Below are positions 1 to 10,762 of a stretch of 64,000 nt of DNA, one piece after another. The translations under genes and the position numbers were made by a program. This stretch comes from Actinomucor elegans (Eukaryota; Mucoromycota; Mucoromycetes; Mucorales; Mucoraceae), in assembly GCA_026027325.1 (NCBI GenBank), contig JAMSLZ010000018.1, forward strand, positions 372,001-436,000, in the 5' to 3' direction. The notes beneath the pieces are model-generated. The model was given only the letters and a program-made list of their open reading frames with translations. It was not told the DNA's origin and made no database searches. Numbering within the stretch: position 1 is the first letter of the stretch; each line of letters opens with the position of its first letter.

Positions 1-2
1 AG

Positions 3-623
3 AAGGTTGTTGGTGAAAAGAAGATTCTCGAAGTCTTTATCGATAAGGGCATGCGTGATGGACAAAAGATTACATTCAGCGGTGAAGGTGACCAAGCTCC
101 CAATATCATTCCTGGTGATATCATTATTGTTATTGATGAGAAGCCTCATCCCCACTTCAAGCGTCAAGGAGATGATTTGGTCTTTGAAGCAAAGATCGAT
201 TTATTGACTGCTCTTGCTGGTGGTAAATTTGCTATACCCCATCTTGACGATCGTGTTCTTATGGTGAATATCTTGCCTGGTGAAGCCATTAAGCCTAATG
301 ACTTGAAGGTCATTCCTAATGAAGGTATGCCTGCTTACCGTACTCACACTCATGGTCATCTCTTTGTCAAATTTACCATTGATTTCCCTGAACCTAACTG
401 GACTACTCCCGAGAACATTGCTGCCCTTGAAAGTATCTTACCTCCTCGCCCAGCACTGCCTTCCTTCGGTGATAAACACATTGATGATGTTGTTATGGCT
501 GATTCTGACCAATACCAAAGAAGCTCAAGACAAGGTGCAGGTGCTGCTCACGCTCATGATGGATATGAAGATGAAGATGATCACCATGGTGCTGGCCCCG
601 GTGTTCAATGTGCTCAACAATAG
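3..623 (+). CDS. YDJ1: DnaJ/Hsp40 type I co-chaperone (Ydj1-like), 3' part
   Basis: Open from the left window edge in the frame that gives KVVGEKKILEVFIDKGMRDG, so the gene starts outside the window. The visible 206 residues are the C-terminal substrate-binding and dimerisation part of a class I Hsp40. Family landmarks are DKGMRDGQKITFSGEGDQAP, the PGDI turn and a DDLVFEAKIDLLTALAGGKF-like stretch. The J domain and zinc centre lie upstream. The tail is rich in His, Asp and Gly and ends Cys-Ala-Gln-Gln at the stop (621-623), a CaaX box predicting farnesylation as in yeast Ydj1, whose end is also a CaaX box. Such proteins stimulate Hsp70 in the cytosol and at the ER and mitochondrial surface. 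No intron is seen in this part. Confidence 0.93.
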   Translation, partial: KVVGEKKILEVFIDKGMRDGQKITFSGEGDQAPNIIPGDIIIVIDEKPHPHFKRQGDDLVFEAKIDLLTALAGGKFAIPHLDDRVLMVNILPGEAIKPNDLKVIPNEGMPAYRTHTHGHLFVKFTIDFPEPNWTTPENIAALESILPPRPALPSFGDKHIDDVVMADSDQYQRSSRQGAGAAHAHDGYEDEDDHHGAGPGVQCAQQ

Positions 624-896
624 ATTTTATTATTATGTATAAAAAAAAGTAGAAAACGATATGATGCGATAGCAAAGGAAATAAATAGCATGCAGTACCT
701 TCATTGTGATTTTGTATTGAACGATTAGCCTTGAAACGGTACATGATCTTTGTTGTTTGCCATTTTTTCTTTCTTTTCATGTTCAGTAGTACAGGACGCG
801 TTCCTTACACATCATAGCATACTAGATGAGCTTATGCGACTTGGAAATACTTTGAAAGTCTAATAAGAAATCTAAGGAGAGATGCTTTTACTATTC

Positions 897-971
897 AATA
901 CAGCAGCTCATTCTGAGTATGGTATGCTCATTGGATGTGGCATTTGACCATAATCATCTGAGAGATTTATC
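897..971 (+). repeat. Dispersed 75-bp repeat, copy A
   Basis: Head CAGCAGCTCATTCTGAG at 901 followed exactly 35 nt later by TGTGGCATT, then an AGAGATTTAT tail. This is one of the best-preserved copies of the intergenic family described in the findings. Confidence 0.7.
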
Positions 972-1076
972 GATCCATTCAATCAAGCCCAATATTAAAT
1001 GTATATAATTTACATTTTATCCCTAAAATATAGTATACTCTTATAGGATTCAGTTAAATTATAATTCCATGTAAAG

Positions 1077-1159
1077 GATACAGCAGTTCATACTGAGTAT
1101 GAACTACTAATTAATTGTGTCATTAAACCAAAATCAATCGAAAAATTTACCAAGGTTGG
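1077..1159 (+). repeat. Dispersed 75-bp repeat, copy B
   Basis: Head CAGCAGTTCATACTGAG at 1081, then after the same 35-nt offset TGTGTCATT, then AAACCAAAATCAATCGAAAA and an ATTTACCAAGG tail. Same strand as copy A and offset from it by exactly 180 bp. Confidence 0.7.
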
Positions 1160-1598
1160 AAATGAACAATCCTGAAGAGATCGTAATGGTATCACCTTGG
1201 GCATAGATTTTTTTTTTAAAAGCGTCGCATTCTTTCTTAGAATGCGAAAATGGATTATTGAGAGTTATTTTAATAATTTCGTAACCTTAGTATACTTGAA
1301 AATATGCAGCTGCATTTTTTCCGTAGATTTTAATTGTATACAAAACGCTTGCAGTTATGGTCGCATTTGTATATCATCAAAGACCATAATGAATCTTTTT
1401 TTGCTTGCAAAAAAAAAAAAAAAAAAAAAAAGGAAGCAGAGTAAATTCCCGACAGCCAATCAAAACGACCCATTAACTGCGCGTTATTTGATCAACTGTA
1501 ACTTGTTTCTGCGCATTACAAAAGACAAATAGGCTCCATCCAACCTCATCCTATTAGCATACATTCGCTTAAAAAAAACGACTCGTTTATTTAATATT

Positions 1599-3057
1599 TT
1601 AAGAGAGTTCAGCAGCCTTTTGATACAAACTAGAAACAACCTTGTCAACTTGTTTCAAAGTTTCAATAGCAGCTTCATAAGTCTTGTCTTCTTCAGGTTC
1701 TTCGAATACAATTAAGCAGCCAGCACCTTGATCGAGAATACCGTGAAACTTTTTATCCAAAATCATTTGTGATAACTTGGCTTCGACTTGTTGTGTAGGT
1801 AACTTGACCATGTCGGCAATATGGCTGATTTCAACGCGGGAGAAAGGTTCAATGATACGAACCAAGTTTTGCTCCAAAAGAGTATCGTATAATGCTGCAA
1901 GTTGAGTACGAATAATAGGGTCATTGTTCAATTCGTTTGTATAGGTGGCTAAAGCTGTTTCAAACTCTTGCAAGTTTCTATTCTTGTGAGCATGAGCTAC
2001 TGCTTTCATGGCTTCAATCTCTACACCGGCATATCTCAATGCAACCTTTCCGCCAATGATAGAATGAACATCCTCTGTCTAGAATACAGTTAAATACACA
2101 TCCCTAGTAATGTCACTCTCCTATAATTACCAAATTTAACATGATTTTACACAACAACATGTACTTTAACGCCAAAATAGCCTTGGAATCTTCTTGACTC
2201 GAGAAACCTTCAAAGGTTTCAAAAAAGTAGGAGTATGCAGTCTTGTAATCCTTTTCTTCGGCATGAAGAATACCAGACTGCATATCCAAAGCAGCTTGTA
2301 ATAAAGGTGGGCAGTAGATGGAATTGGCAGAAGTACGAGCAGATGTCAAAGCAGCTCTGGCCTTGGGAAGATTTCTCAAAGCATGACAAACGCGACTCTC
2401 CAATAATTGAACTTCAACCAATACCATTTTATCATCCAAACGCTTCAATTCCTTCAAGAGCACAGAGATCAAACTCAAGGACTCGTGGTACATCTTATTA
2501 TCCAAATAAAGTGCAACTAGACGCGTTTCGAGTGCTTGCTTTAAAAAGAGACGCTTCTCTTGCACACACCATTCAATGTTTTCTTTACAAAGTTCAATCT
2601 GAAGAGGAAGGCAGTTGGGAATGTCACCAAAGTAATCAATAAGCGAACGAGCTACAAATGAAAGAATTAGTATATGTTGATCGCCCTCAAAAACATTGTG
2701 AAATATTACTCAGTTTAGCTGTCTTTGCTTTGGCAATGGTCAACATAAATGGACGAGAAGAACGAATCAACTGTGCAAGTTCCTGGGAAAGACTATAGGT
2801 ATATAAAAAAAAACAAGTTGTTTAGTTTGTTGCTTATGATGAAACGCGTTTTTGGATAATTACTGAAGATCTCTGTAAAGCTGGCCTAATTGCGAAAGGG
2901 CATATTCTTGTTCTTTTAAGGTCTCTTCAGTTTTAGACGTATCGGCCAGAATGTTCTTATAAGAAGAAATAGCCTCTTCAAGCTTTTTAGCTTCTTTTAG
3001 TTCATCGGCTTGTTGTAATCTGTTTGTTGAGGCAGGTTTAATTGAGGTAGTAACCAT
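1599..3057 (-). CDS. RPN6: 26S proteasome lid subunit Rpn6 (PSMD11)
   Basis: Four exons on the minus strand: 3057-2864, 2792-2710, 2651-2131, 2078-1599, giving 425 residues against about 422 for human PSMD11. The TPR-like solenoid shows [20 protein letters not shown] and [20 protein letters not shown]. The PCI winged helix shows [18 protein letters not shown] and [18 protein letters not shown], near-identical to the family. Rpn6 clamps the lid to the 20S core and base. I chose the Met at 3057 (MVTTS..); an in-frame ATG at 3069 would add four residues. All splice junctions are GT..AG and phase-consistent, with introns of 52-71 bp. RPN7, another lid subunit, is divergent from the same short promoter. 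Confidence 0.95.
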
Positions 3058-3312
3058 AATTGTATGCAACTTTTTGTTATAAAGAAGAAAAGGTATTGTA
3101 CCTAACCAAACGCTGATACGTCAAGATTTGTTCGGTTCTAATTACACCATCCGAAAAAAAACAAAACAAAATGATTACGCGTTCACAGTCACGGAGTTGC
3201 AATCTGGTTCAGGCAGTGACGCTACCCAAACTTTGCTACTGAACTCGAGCCAAAAAGTTAATGCTGTACGCGTGTGCACGTATTCTTTTTCTTTACAAAT
3301 AACCATATTAAC
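3058..3312. promoter_or_regulatory. Shared divergent promoter of RPN6 and RPN7
   Basis: 255 bp separate the start codons of two lid-subunit genes that point away from each other, so both promoters must lie here. Two ACGCGT hexamers are visible (about 3176 and 3268), plus TGACGC and ACGTCA. I do not see the yeast Rpn4 PACE nonamer GGTGGCAAA on either strand, so an Rpn4-type control is not supported by sequence. Confidence 0.6.
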
Positions 3313-4755
3313 ATGTCTGCACTCATTGATGACAATCAAGTCCCCAAGATCCCTGATCTTTCTCTTGCTGTAATACCTAGTTATCCTGATCTATCTCAGC
3401 TACAAATATTAAACCTATTTCTTTCCAATAGCACCACCGTTTCATTATTAGTCAAGGTCCTGTCGAATTGAAGGAAGATGCCAAAAGTCAATTGTTCAAA
3501 GTTATCCAAGAAACAGTATGTGAGCAAGTTTTGAATTGACGCGAAACTTGAATTAATGTGGTATATAGATATGGCGCCTTTCTACAAGATTATGGTAGAA
3601 GAGCTCAAGGCACCTTTTGATCAAACTTTATATGACGCCATGGTTGCAAAGAATGAACAAGAGTTAAAAAAGTTTGACGATAAGGCAGTTGATGCAGAAC
3701 AAAATCAGGGTGAAACCGAAATTAATGAAGCATTCTTGTCCAAAGCTGATTATTATGCCAAGATTGGTGATAAAGTAAGCCAATGGTGTCATGTAGTATT
3801 GAAAACAAATGGCTAATAGCAAAAATAGGAAAACGCTTTAGCAGCCTATGAGACTTTATTAAAGAGATCCATTACCTTGGGTACACGTATCGATATTGTA
3901 TTCACCTTTGTTCGTATTGGCTTCTTTTTTGGTGACAACAGTCTAGTACGTCCTAATATTGAAAAGCTTCGAGAATTGATCGAGCAAGGTGGTGATTGGG
4001 ATCGTCGTAACAGATTAAAGGTGTACGAGGGTGTTTACCTTATGTCCATTCGTGATTTCAAGGGCGCTGCTTCCTTGTTTTTGGATACATTAAGTACCTT
4101 TACCAGTACCGAGATTATGTCCTATCAAGATTTCGTCAAATATGCTGTCTTGACCAGTTTGATCAGTATGAAGCGCGTAGACATCAAGAAGAGAGTAAGT
4201 TGGTCGAGATATATGTACAAAGCAGTTTACTTATCATTACAAGTAGGTTTTAGATGCCCCTGAAATTTTGGAAGTCATTTCCGATATTCCTCATCTTGAA
4301 GATTTCATGGCAAGCTTGTATAACTGCAAATACGCTCAATTCTTCCGTTCATTAGCTGCTGTTGAGCAAACCCACTTGCGTACATCTCGTTATCTTTTAC
4401 CTCATATGCGTTATTATATCCGCGAAATGCGTATCCAAGCTTATGCTCAACTGCTGGAAAGTTACAGATCTTTGACAGTTACAAGTATGGCTCAAGCTTT
4501 TGGCATGAGCGAACAATATATTGATCAGTAAGTGCTTGGCTATTCCAGATGAAATAGTCCTTCTAACTTGCTTTCTATAGGGACCTTTACAAGTTCATTG
4601 CAGCTGGACGTCTCAACTGTGTCATTGATAAAGTGAATGGTATCATTGAAACAAATAGACCAGATGCAAAGAACGCTCAGTATCAAGCTGTCATCAAACA
4701 GGGTGATGTCTTGTTGAATAGAGTGCAAAAGTTGAGCAGAGTCATTGATGTTTAA
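3313..4755 (+). CDS. RPN7: 26S proteasome lid subunit Rpn7 (PSMD6)
   Basis: Six exons: 3313-3369, 3432-3519, 3569-3774, 3829-4194, 4247-4527, 4581-4755, giving 390 residues against 389 for human PSMD6. Family landmarks in order are [59 protein letters not shown]-type helices, [20 protein letters not shown] and the winged helix with [16 protein letters not shown]. The protein is a PCI/TPR scaffold of the 19S lid. The second donor is GTGAGC at 3520: the nearer GTATGT would break the frame at the next acceptor, whereas this one gives a clean VYMAP junction. An AATAAA lies just after the stop. Confidence 0.95.
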
Positions 4756-5240
4756 TTTGAATAAAGAAAACAATTGGATTTACAAGTTTTGTACGCGCCT
4801 TTAATTCATGATTATTTTCTAACAAGCAGTTTTCATGCTTGATTTTTATCTGTAAAGCATGGAATGTTAAGTTCTGGTGCATAAAACTATTCAAAAAGAC
4901 TCTTTCATTTCCAACATCTCTACATTTTTTTTTCCAATGATTCCAGTTTAACGTTGTAGCTGATAACCATTACATGTTCTTAATGAGTCATGATATCTAG
5001 TATAGAACCTTTGGCTCAATAGCATTGTAATCTATATATTATCTTCATCAATAGTGAACTGAATGTTAGAAGCATTTTATATAAATTTTTCAGTGAATCA
5101 AAGCTGAGATGTTGCATCTTGGTTCATGCTTCATGCTCAGAGTGAGCTGCTGCATTTACTAGAATCTCAGGAATACTCATAATGGCATGTATGCCTTATC
5201 TTTGATAGTAGTAGAGTGCTCTTATATTTATTTATTTATT

Positions 5241-5278
<38 letters not shown>

Positions 5279-5721
5279 TGAATATATTTATACCACAGTA
5301 CATAATGCAAGGAAAAGGCACATATTACACTTAAAAACCCAAAACCCAAAACCCATGATCTATTAGAGCCTGATCAGCTACTATGACATTTATCAAGTCA
5401 ACAGTGAGAATTTCACATTTGTATACTAACGCATAATAATGATCAGTTGATATGAAACAGTAGACTAAATACCGTTTCAGATAAACAACCTAACAAGTTA
5501 TCTGCGACGAGAGTTTCTCATTCACACTTTACATGTAGAACAAGACGAAAAGTCCAAGAACATACATGCATGTAGATGCTCCATCCCACATTTAATTATA
5601 AAATAGCTATTTATAATAATAATTATAAGTGTGTATCTCAGTAGATATACATTATGATAAGGTGATAAGGTGATAAAGTAAAAAGTAATATAACAAGAGA
5701 TGGCATTGGCTAGATAATGAT
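4756..5721. other. Intergenic region after RPN7, with homopolymer and telomere-like repeat
   Basis: No gene. Contains a minus-strand copy of the dispersed repeat, a TTTA microsatellite running into 33 T (5243-5275), and three perfect tandem AAAACCC heptamers (5334-5354). Lies between convergent gene ends. Confidence 0.7.
5081..5156 (-). repeat. Dispersed 75-bp repeat, copy C
   Basis: On the reverse complement: ATGCAGCAGCTCACTCTGAG, then TGCAACATC after 36 nt, then a GAAAAATTTATA tail. Inverted relative to copies A and B. Confidence 0.65.
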
Positions 5722-6809
5722 TTAGTTTTTAACAGCAGTGGCTGGTGTAGGTCTCGTCCAAATGGTTTCGTACAGAGGCTTGAGCAAGTCTGTTTGAGAC
5801 AAGACCAATATGTTACGGATACGGTCCAGATGACTGATGTTTGGTTTAAACAGCTCTTGGCGGAACTTGTCAAACTCAGTTTGAGTAAAGTCATACATCA
5901 CTTGTACAGTGGGGCCAAACTTAGCCTTGAAAGATTCCATTTGTTCCTGCAAAAGGGGCCATTGCTGTTGTTTCTGTTGAGTCATGGTGTTTGCTTGATC
6001 CAACACCCAGGAGCGCAGCATTTGCTTTATTTGCTTCTCTTCTTCCACAGTGGCTGATACTTTTTGAGAGATCTTCTTGGAGGCGCGAGTAGATAGTACA
6101 TTGATCGCTCTTAACAAGCGATCTACACCGCGATCTTCAGAGACTTCCTCTCGGGGCTGTTGCTTTTCTTCTTCAGATGGAAAGTATTGGTCAATCAAAG
6201 ATTCAAATTGGTCTGCGATATAATCCAGTCGAGGATTTACAACTGTGGATTTCTTTTCTCGAAAGTGCGAAACAGCTGTTTCAATGCGACCCTTGATTGG
6301 CTCAACCAGTTGGTCAGTAGGTGCGCTTATCATAGGAAACTGACGTTCAATCATATCCAACGACTTGTTGCCAATGGAATTAGCCCGAGAGAGAACTTTA
6401 TTATCGCTAGGCAAGTAAGGTTGAGCTGAAGTCATCATGCCTCTTAGTTTGGTTTCAGCATAATCAAGTGCCTTTTGGCCCACTGTGTGCTGTCGCACCA
6501 TGTTATGTGCTCCGTAGAAGCTGTCTTGTATGATGGGAATAGAAGCAAAACGCGAAAAAAAGTTGGTTGTGCCTGGGACTGGATCGATCATTATAACAGT
6601 AGGCTCTTCTGGTTTCTCTTTAGCCTTCATGTCTTGTTTTTTGAAGTCTTCTTCCTCCTCGTGGCCTATACTAAATCCAGAATCACCACCAGTGCTGTGG
6701 CCATCATCATCTATATCGTGTTTAGTACATTGTATATTATAAATGCAATTTTTTTTATTCTACCAGAGTGCGATAATTGAGGATCGTCGTGTTGGTTATC
6801 AATAGTCAT
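5722..6809 (-). CDS. Perilipin-like lipid-droplet protein
   Basis: Two exons, 6809-6764 and 6710-5722, giving 344 residues. The start is MTIDNQHDD; the first intron (46 bp) joins an acidic N-terminus (DDDGHSTGG, then EEEED) to the core. From about residue 60 the protein looks like the PAT/perilipin family of fungi (MPL1/CAP20 group): FFSRFASIPIIQDSFYGAHN, repeated short amphipathic helices each followed by a Pro (YLPS, FPMIS, YFPSEEE), and a long helical C-terminal half rich in Gln and Lys. Family knowledge: these proteins coat lipid droplets and limit lipolysis. No membrane span or catalytic motif is seen. The family call rests on recognised pattern, not a search. Confidence 0.72.
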
Positions 6810-8595
6810 TATTTTTCTTTTCGAAACAAGAAAGGGATGTATAAAACAGATGAAATGTATGTATACAAAGACAAAAAAAAAAGTTGAAAAGGAAAGAATG
6901 CACGCGTAGACAGGAAATGAGAGGACATTATTTATAACAGTGCACAATATTCATATGTTAGGCACTGTTATACAGTTACAGAATTCGACTATAAACTTAT
7001 GAAACACACAGGGAAATGCTTTATTTGTTTTCCATTTCTCTTGCGTATTACATGCGTTCATGAAGTGAGTGCTGATAATTTGTAGGATCATTAATATCAT
7101 GCTACGAAAAATATCTCCAGATCTTTCTAAAACTGCTTACAAAGATAGGTTTATAGAGTGCACATATGAATAATATGTAAGCGCACAAATGCCTTAGGTA
7201 AAATTTTCGTCACTAAACACAAAGTGAAACGCATAAACCACAAACTTTAGATGTAAATACATTATATCAGATGATCTACAACCCATTGCGTCTTGTCTTG
7301 TGCGAGTAAGATATTTATCCTAGGCAATCAATCCAAAAAATTCAATATGAATTGATATAAATGACAGGTTTTCTTTCTAATTTTTTATTGAAACTGCGTG
7401 TACTAGATGCAACAACTCACGTTGTGCAAGGAATATATGCCTTACAGATGTGCCATTACACCAAGCTCGGCAGGGAGATCTATAAAAGATGTTTTCAATC
7501 AATACCCAATGTGTATAATTTAATAGCAGCCTCTAAAATATAGCAGAATCCATATATTTCATTTAATTAATGGTTTTAATAGATGCAGCGCTTCAAGTTA
7601 AACATGTACCAGTCATGAAATGCGACATTCATCAGAAATCTAGCAAAAATTACTAAGCTCAAAGTCGGATGATAATATCTAAAAAAAAATCATAGGAGCA
7701 TAGTATCTATATATTAAGATTAAGTTGCAATCATCAACTTCAACCAAAATTGGAATGTGACTCTTTTTCATTTTGGCTCTATGATTTTGTTTACTGGAAT
7801 GAAATTGAAATACGACGATGATGATGTTGAGTGAACTAACTCTTAAACAGTAATTATTGTTCTAATGCAGTTACTCATATATAATCCATGTTACCATAAA
7901 TAAAATAAAATGTCGGATTATATGGAGTTCACTCGATACTCAATTTAATTCTTCATACATGTTGTCAATAAGTATTTCAAGTAGTATTGCCCATTGCTTT
8001 GTCATGTAAAAGAAATTTAAACGTTCATTCTCCTTCAGCCAATAAAAATCGATGAAATTCCATATCATCGTTGATAGGTACCTTTCTACGGTATTAAAGT
8101 CATTCAGAAACATGAATTATAATGACACTTTGTTTCGAGAACCTCAAAGTATGTGCTGCTGGTTTCATCATCGAATAAAAGCAAAGAGGATGCTGGCCAA
8201 AACATGAAAGCTGCCGCAGAACAATCAGATTAAATGTAGCACAGCTATCCAAGGCTTAGTAAGTCATGCTAGCTCATCCATGCTTCTTTTTCCATTCTAT
8301 ACCACTTTCACTCATTGAAGAGCTTATCTTTCTATTTTTTTTTTTCTTTTTTTTTTGTAAAAACTTTCTATATTTTACTTTATTATTCTAAAAAGTTTCG
8401 TGTTTGTCACCCTTTACAATACAACGATTACAGGTTTGGTTTTGCGGCGCATGTTTCAATGAATTCCATTGGATAAACCGCTTACTGCGGTAGAAAAAAA
8501 AAAAAAAAGTTTAAGCTTAAGACCATGCCGTAATGATGATATCCAGCCGTATTCATCACTTTTCTTCCAGTTTTCTATTACTGCCAATATCAACC
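6810..8595. other. Intergenic region between divergent perilipin and HEL2
   Basis: About 1.8 kb with no supportable gene, only short reading frames with skewed composition. Holds one degenerate repeat copy (7582-7650) and T/A runs near 8336-8355 and 8495. The 5' ends and promoters of both flanking genes must lie here. Confidence 0.65.
7582..7650 (+). repeat. Dispersed 75-bp repeat, copy D
   Basis: GATGCAGCGCTTCA head and AAATGCGACATTCATC core, again with a 35-nt offset from head to TGCGACATT. The stretch between is diverged. Confidence 0.5.
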
Positions 8596-10741
8596 ATGGA
8601 GCCTACCACTTCCACTGCCACTGCTAATACTACCACTACTATCACTCCTGCTTCTGCTACTGTTCAAGCCTCTCAATCGTCTTCCTCCGAAACAAACAAG
8701 AAGCGTAACAATCACCGTCGCCGTAACAATACCAACAAGAACAAAGCGCGTCCAGCTACCGAGGAAACATCTACATCGCAAACCACTAAGCAGCAGCCAA
8801 AGAAGAAAGAGCCCTTGAAAGGCTTCAAGAACCCCAAGCTGGAAGATCAAGACGATGAAGAAGCCGATGGCGAAGTTTGCTTTATTTGTACTCGACCCAT
8901 CGACTATTACTCAGTCGCACCTTGCAATCATCGTACCTGTCACTTGTGTACTTTGAGACTGAGAGCGCTTTACAAGACCAAGAATTGCGCTTATTGCAAG
9001 GTAAAGCTCATATATCTTGTAGGTACATGTGTGTAACTAACCGATAATTCAGGCAGAAGCTACAAAGGTCATATTTACAAATGATAGCGAGAAGCTCTAC
9101 GAGAATTACAAAAGAGACGATACCCCATTCTACGATAAGAAATATGGCATTCGTTTTGAAACACAAGAGATGTATAAAGATACCATGGTTCTGCTCCAAC
9201 ACAATTGTCCAGAGCCAGAGTGTGAAGAAGCTTTTGAAAGCTTGAGCGAATTGAAACGCCATGTTAAACAAGCCCACGATCGTTTATGCTGTGATTTATG
9301 CTTGAGGAACAAAAAGATCTTTTCGCACGAACATACGCTATATACCAATGGACAACTTCAAAAGCATCATCGTGAGGGAGACGGATCGTTCAATAAGGAC
9401 GATGAGACGGGATTCACTGGGCATCCAGAGTGTGTGTTCTGTAGAACACGCTTTTACGGAGCCGATGAATTGTTTGAACACTGCAGAGACAAGCACGAGC
9501 AATGCCATCTCTGTGTAAGAAGAGGGATCCAACATCAGTATTACGCCAACTACGACAGTCTGGAAAAGCACTTTAAAAAAGAACATTTCTTGTGTCAGTA
9601 TAAAGAATGCCTGGATAACAAGTTTGTCGTATTTGAATCCGACATTGATCTGAAAGCACACGAAGTAAAGGAGCATGGAAATACCCTTTCCCGGCAACAA
9701 AGGGCTAAGCAAAGTCGTGTCGAGGTCAACTTGAATTACTCTAGCAGTCAACAGCAGCAACAGCAGCGTAACAATAGTCGTGGCCGTCAAAGTAATATTG
9801 GCTTGTCTGCTGAAGATTTCCCTGATATCAATGGGTCAGTGAACACTTCAGCTCTATTATCATCGCGATTGGCGTCTACAAGTTTGTCAGAACAAGAACA
9901 ATGGCCAACATTAGGAGAAGATATCAGTAATAGTGGGAGGTCATCTCCTGCTCAGTCTTCTTCAGCCAACGAATCGGATACAGGCATCGTCTCTCGTCAT
10001 GCAGCTGCTCTGGACCGTGTGGCCGATGTTTTCAAAAATGTCGAAAAGGTGATCAAGTTTCGCCAACTAACCACGGGATTCACCAGCTTAAGTACGGATG
10101 CAGATACGTATGTCAATTCGATTTATGAACTTTGTGATAAAAACGCTGATTTAACCGCCAAAGTATTGACTGGGGCAAAGGATTTGGTGGACAACCGAAC
10201 TCTTAGATCTGAAATGGTGCGTATATGGAACCACAAAAAGGAACCTGTAAGTTGCAGTGTGTTTAAATAGTAGGCAGGCATGCTAATTTTTTTTTTTTTC
10301 TTAAAAAAAAAGAAGGCTGGCTCTGGCAGTGACACACCTCGAGTATTGGAAATCAATCCTACATCCAACCAAAACAGAAGGTTACAAACAAAGAAGAAAC
10401 CTGGTGTTTGGGATAAAGTAGCTTCTGCAGCTGTAGATGCTGGAGCTATCCGTCCATCCTTTCCACCAATACAGTCCAGGACACCATGGAGTGGGTCTTC
10501 GACTCCACGTACCAATTCAGAAAGTGATTTACAACAATTGTTCCCTGCTCTACCATCTTCAGCTGGTTCTATGAGTAGAAGAGCTGATATCAATGCCATG
10601 TTGAAAAAGACAAATAGAAACGCTTGGGCAGAAACTAGCAATGATTCTGAATATTCAGACACTAACATTGATGATACCAGCAATAGAAAAGGCAAGAAGG
10701 GCAAAAAAGGCAAACAGGTTCTGTTTCGCGTTGGTTTATAA
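8596..10741 (+). CDS. HEL2: RING/C2H2 E3 ubiquitin ligase Hel2 (ZNF598)
   Basis: Three exons, 8596-9000, 9053-10246 and 10313-10741, giving 675 residues. The N-terminus is low-complexity Ser/Thr then Lys/Arg/Asn-rich. A C3HC4 RING occupies about residues 95-134 (CFICTRPIDYY, CNHRTCHLC, CAYCK). A chain of C2H2-like fingers follows, beginning NCPEPECEEAFESLSELKRH, with CVFCRTRFYGADELFEHC and CHLCVRRGIQHQYYANYDSL, in the ZNF598 order. The C-terminus ends in a Lys/Gly stretch and VLFRVGL. Family role: senses collided ribosomes and ubiquitinates small-subunit proteins in ribosome quality control. I preferred the ATG at 8596 for its CAACCATGG context; an upstream in-frame ATG at 8533 is possible. 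The third acceptor could be 10313 or 10316. Confidence 0.9.
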
Positions 10742-10762
10742 ATGAATAAAACTATATAGAAT

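Larger units (their letters stand above)
624..1598. other. Intergenic region between two convergent gene ends
   Basis: No supportable gene. Holds two copies of the dispersed repeat exactly 180 bp apart and a run of about 22 A near 1409-1430. Lies between the 3' ends of the DnaJ gene (+) and RPN6 (-), so it should carry both polyadenylation regions. The short reading frames here look like chance. Confidence 0.7.
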
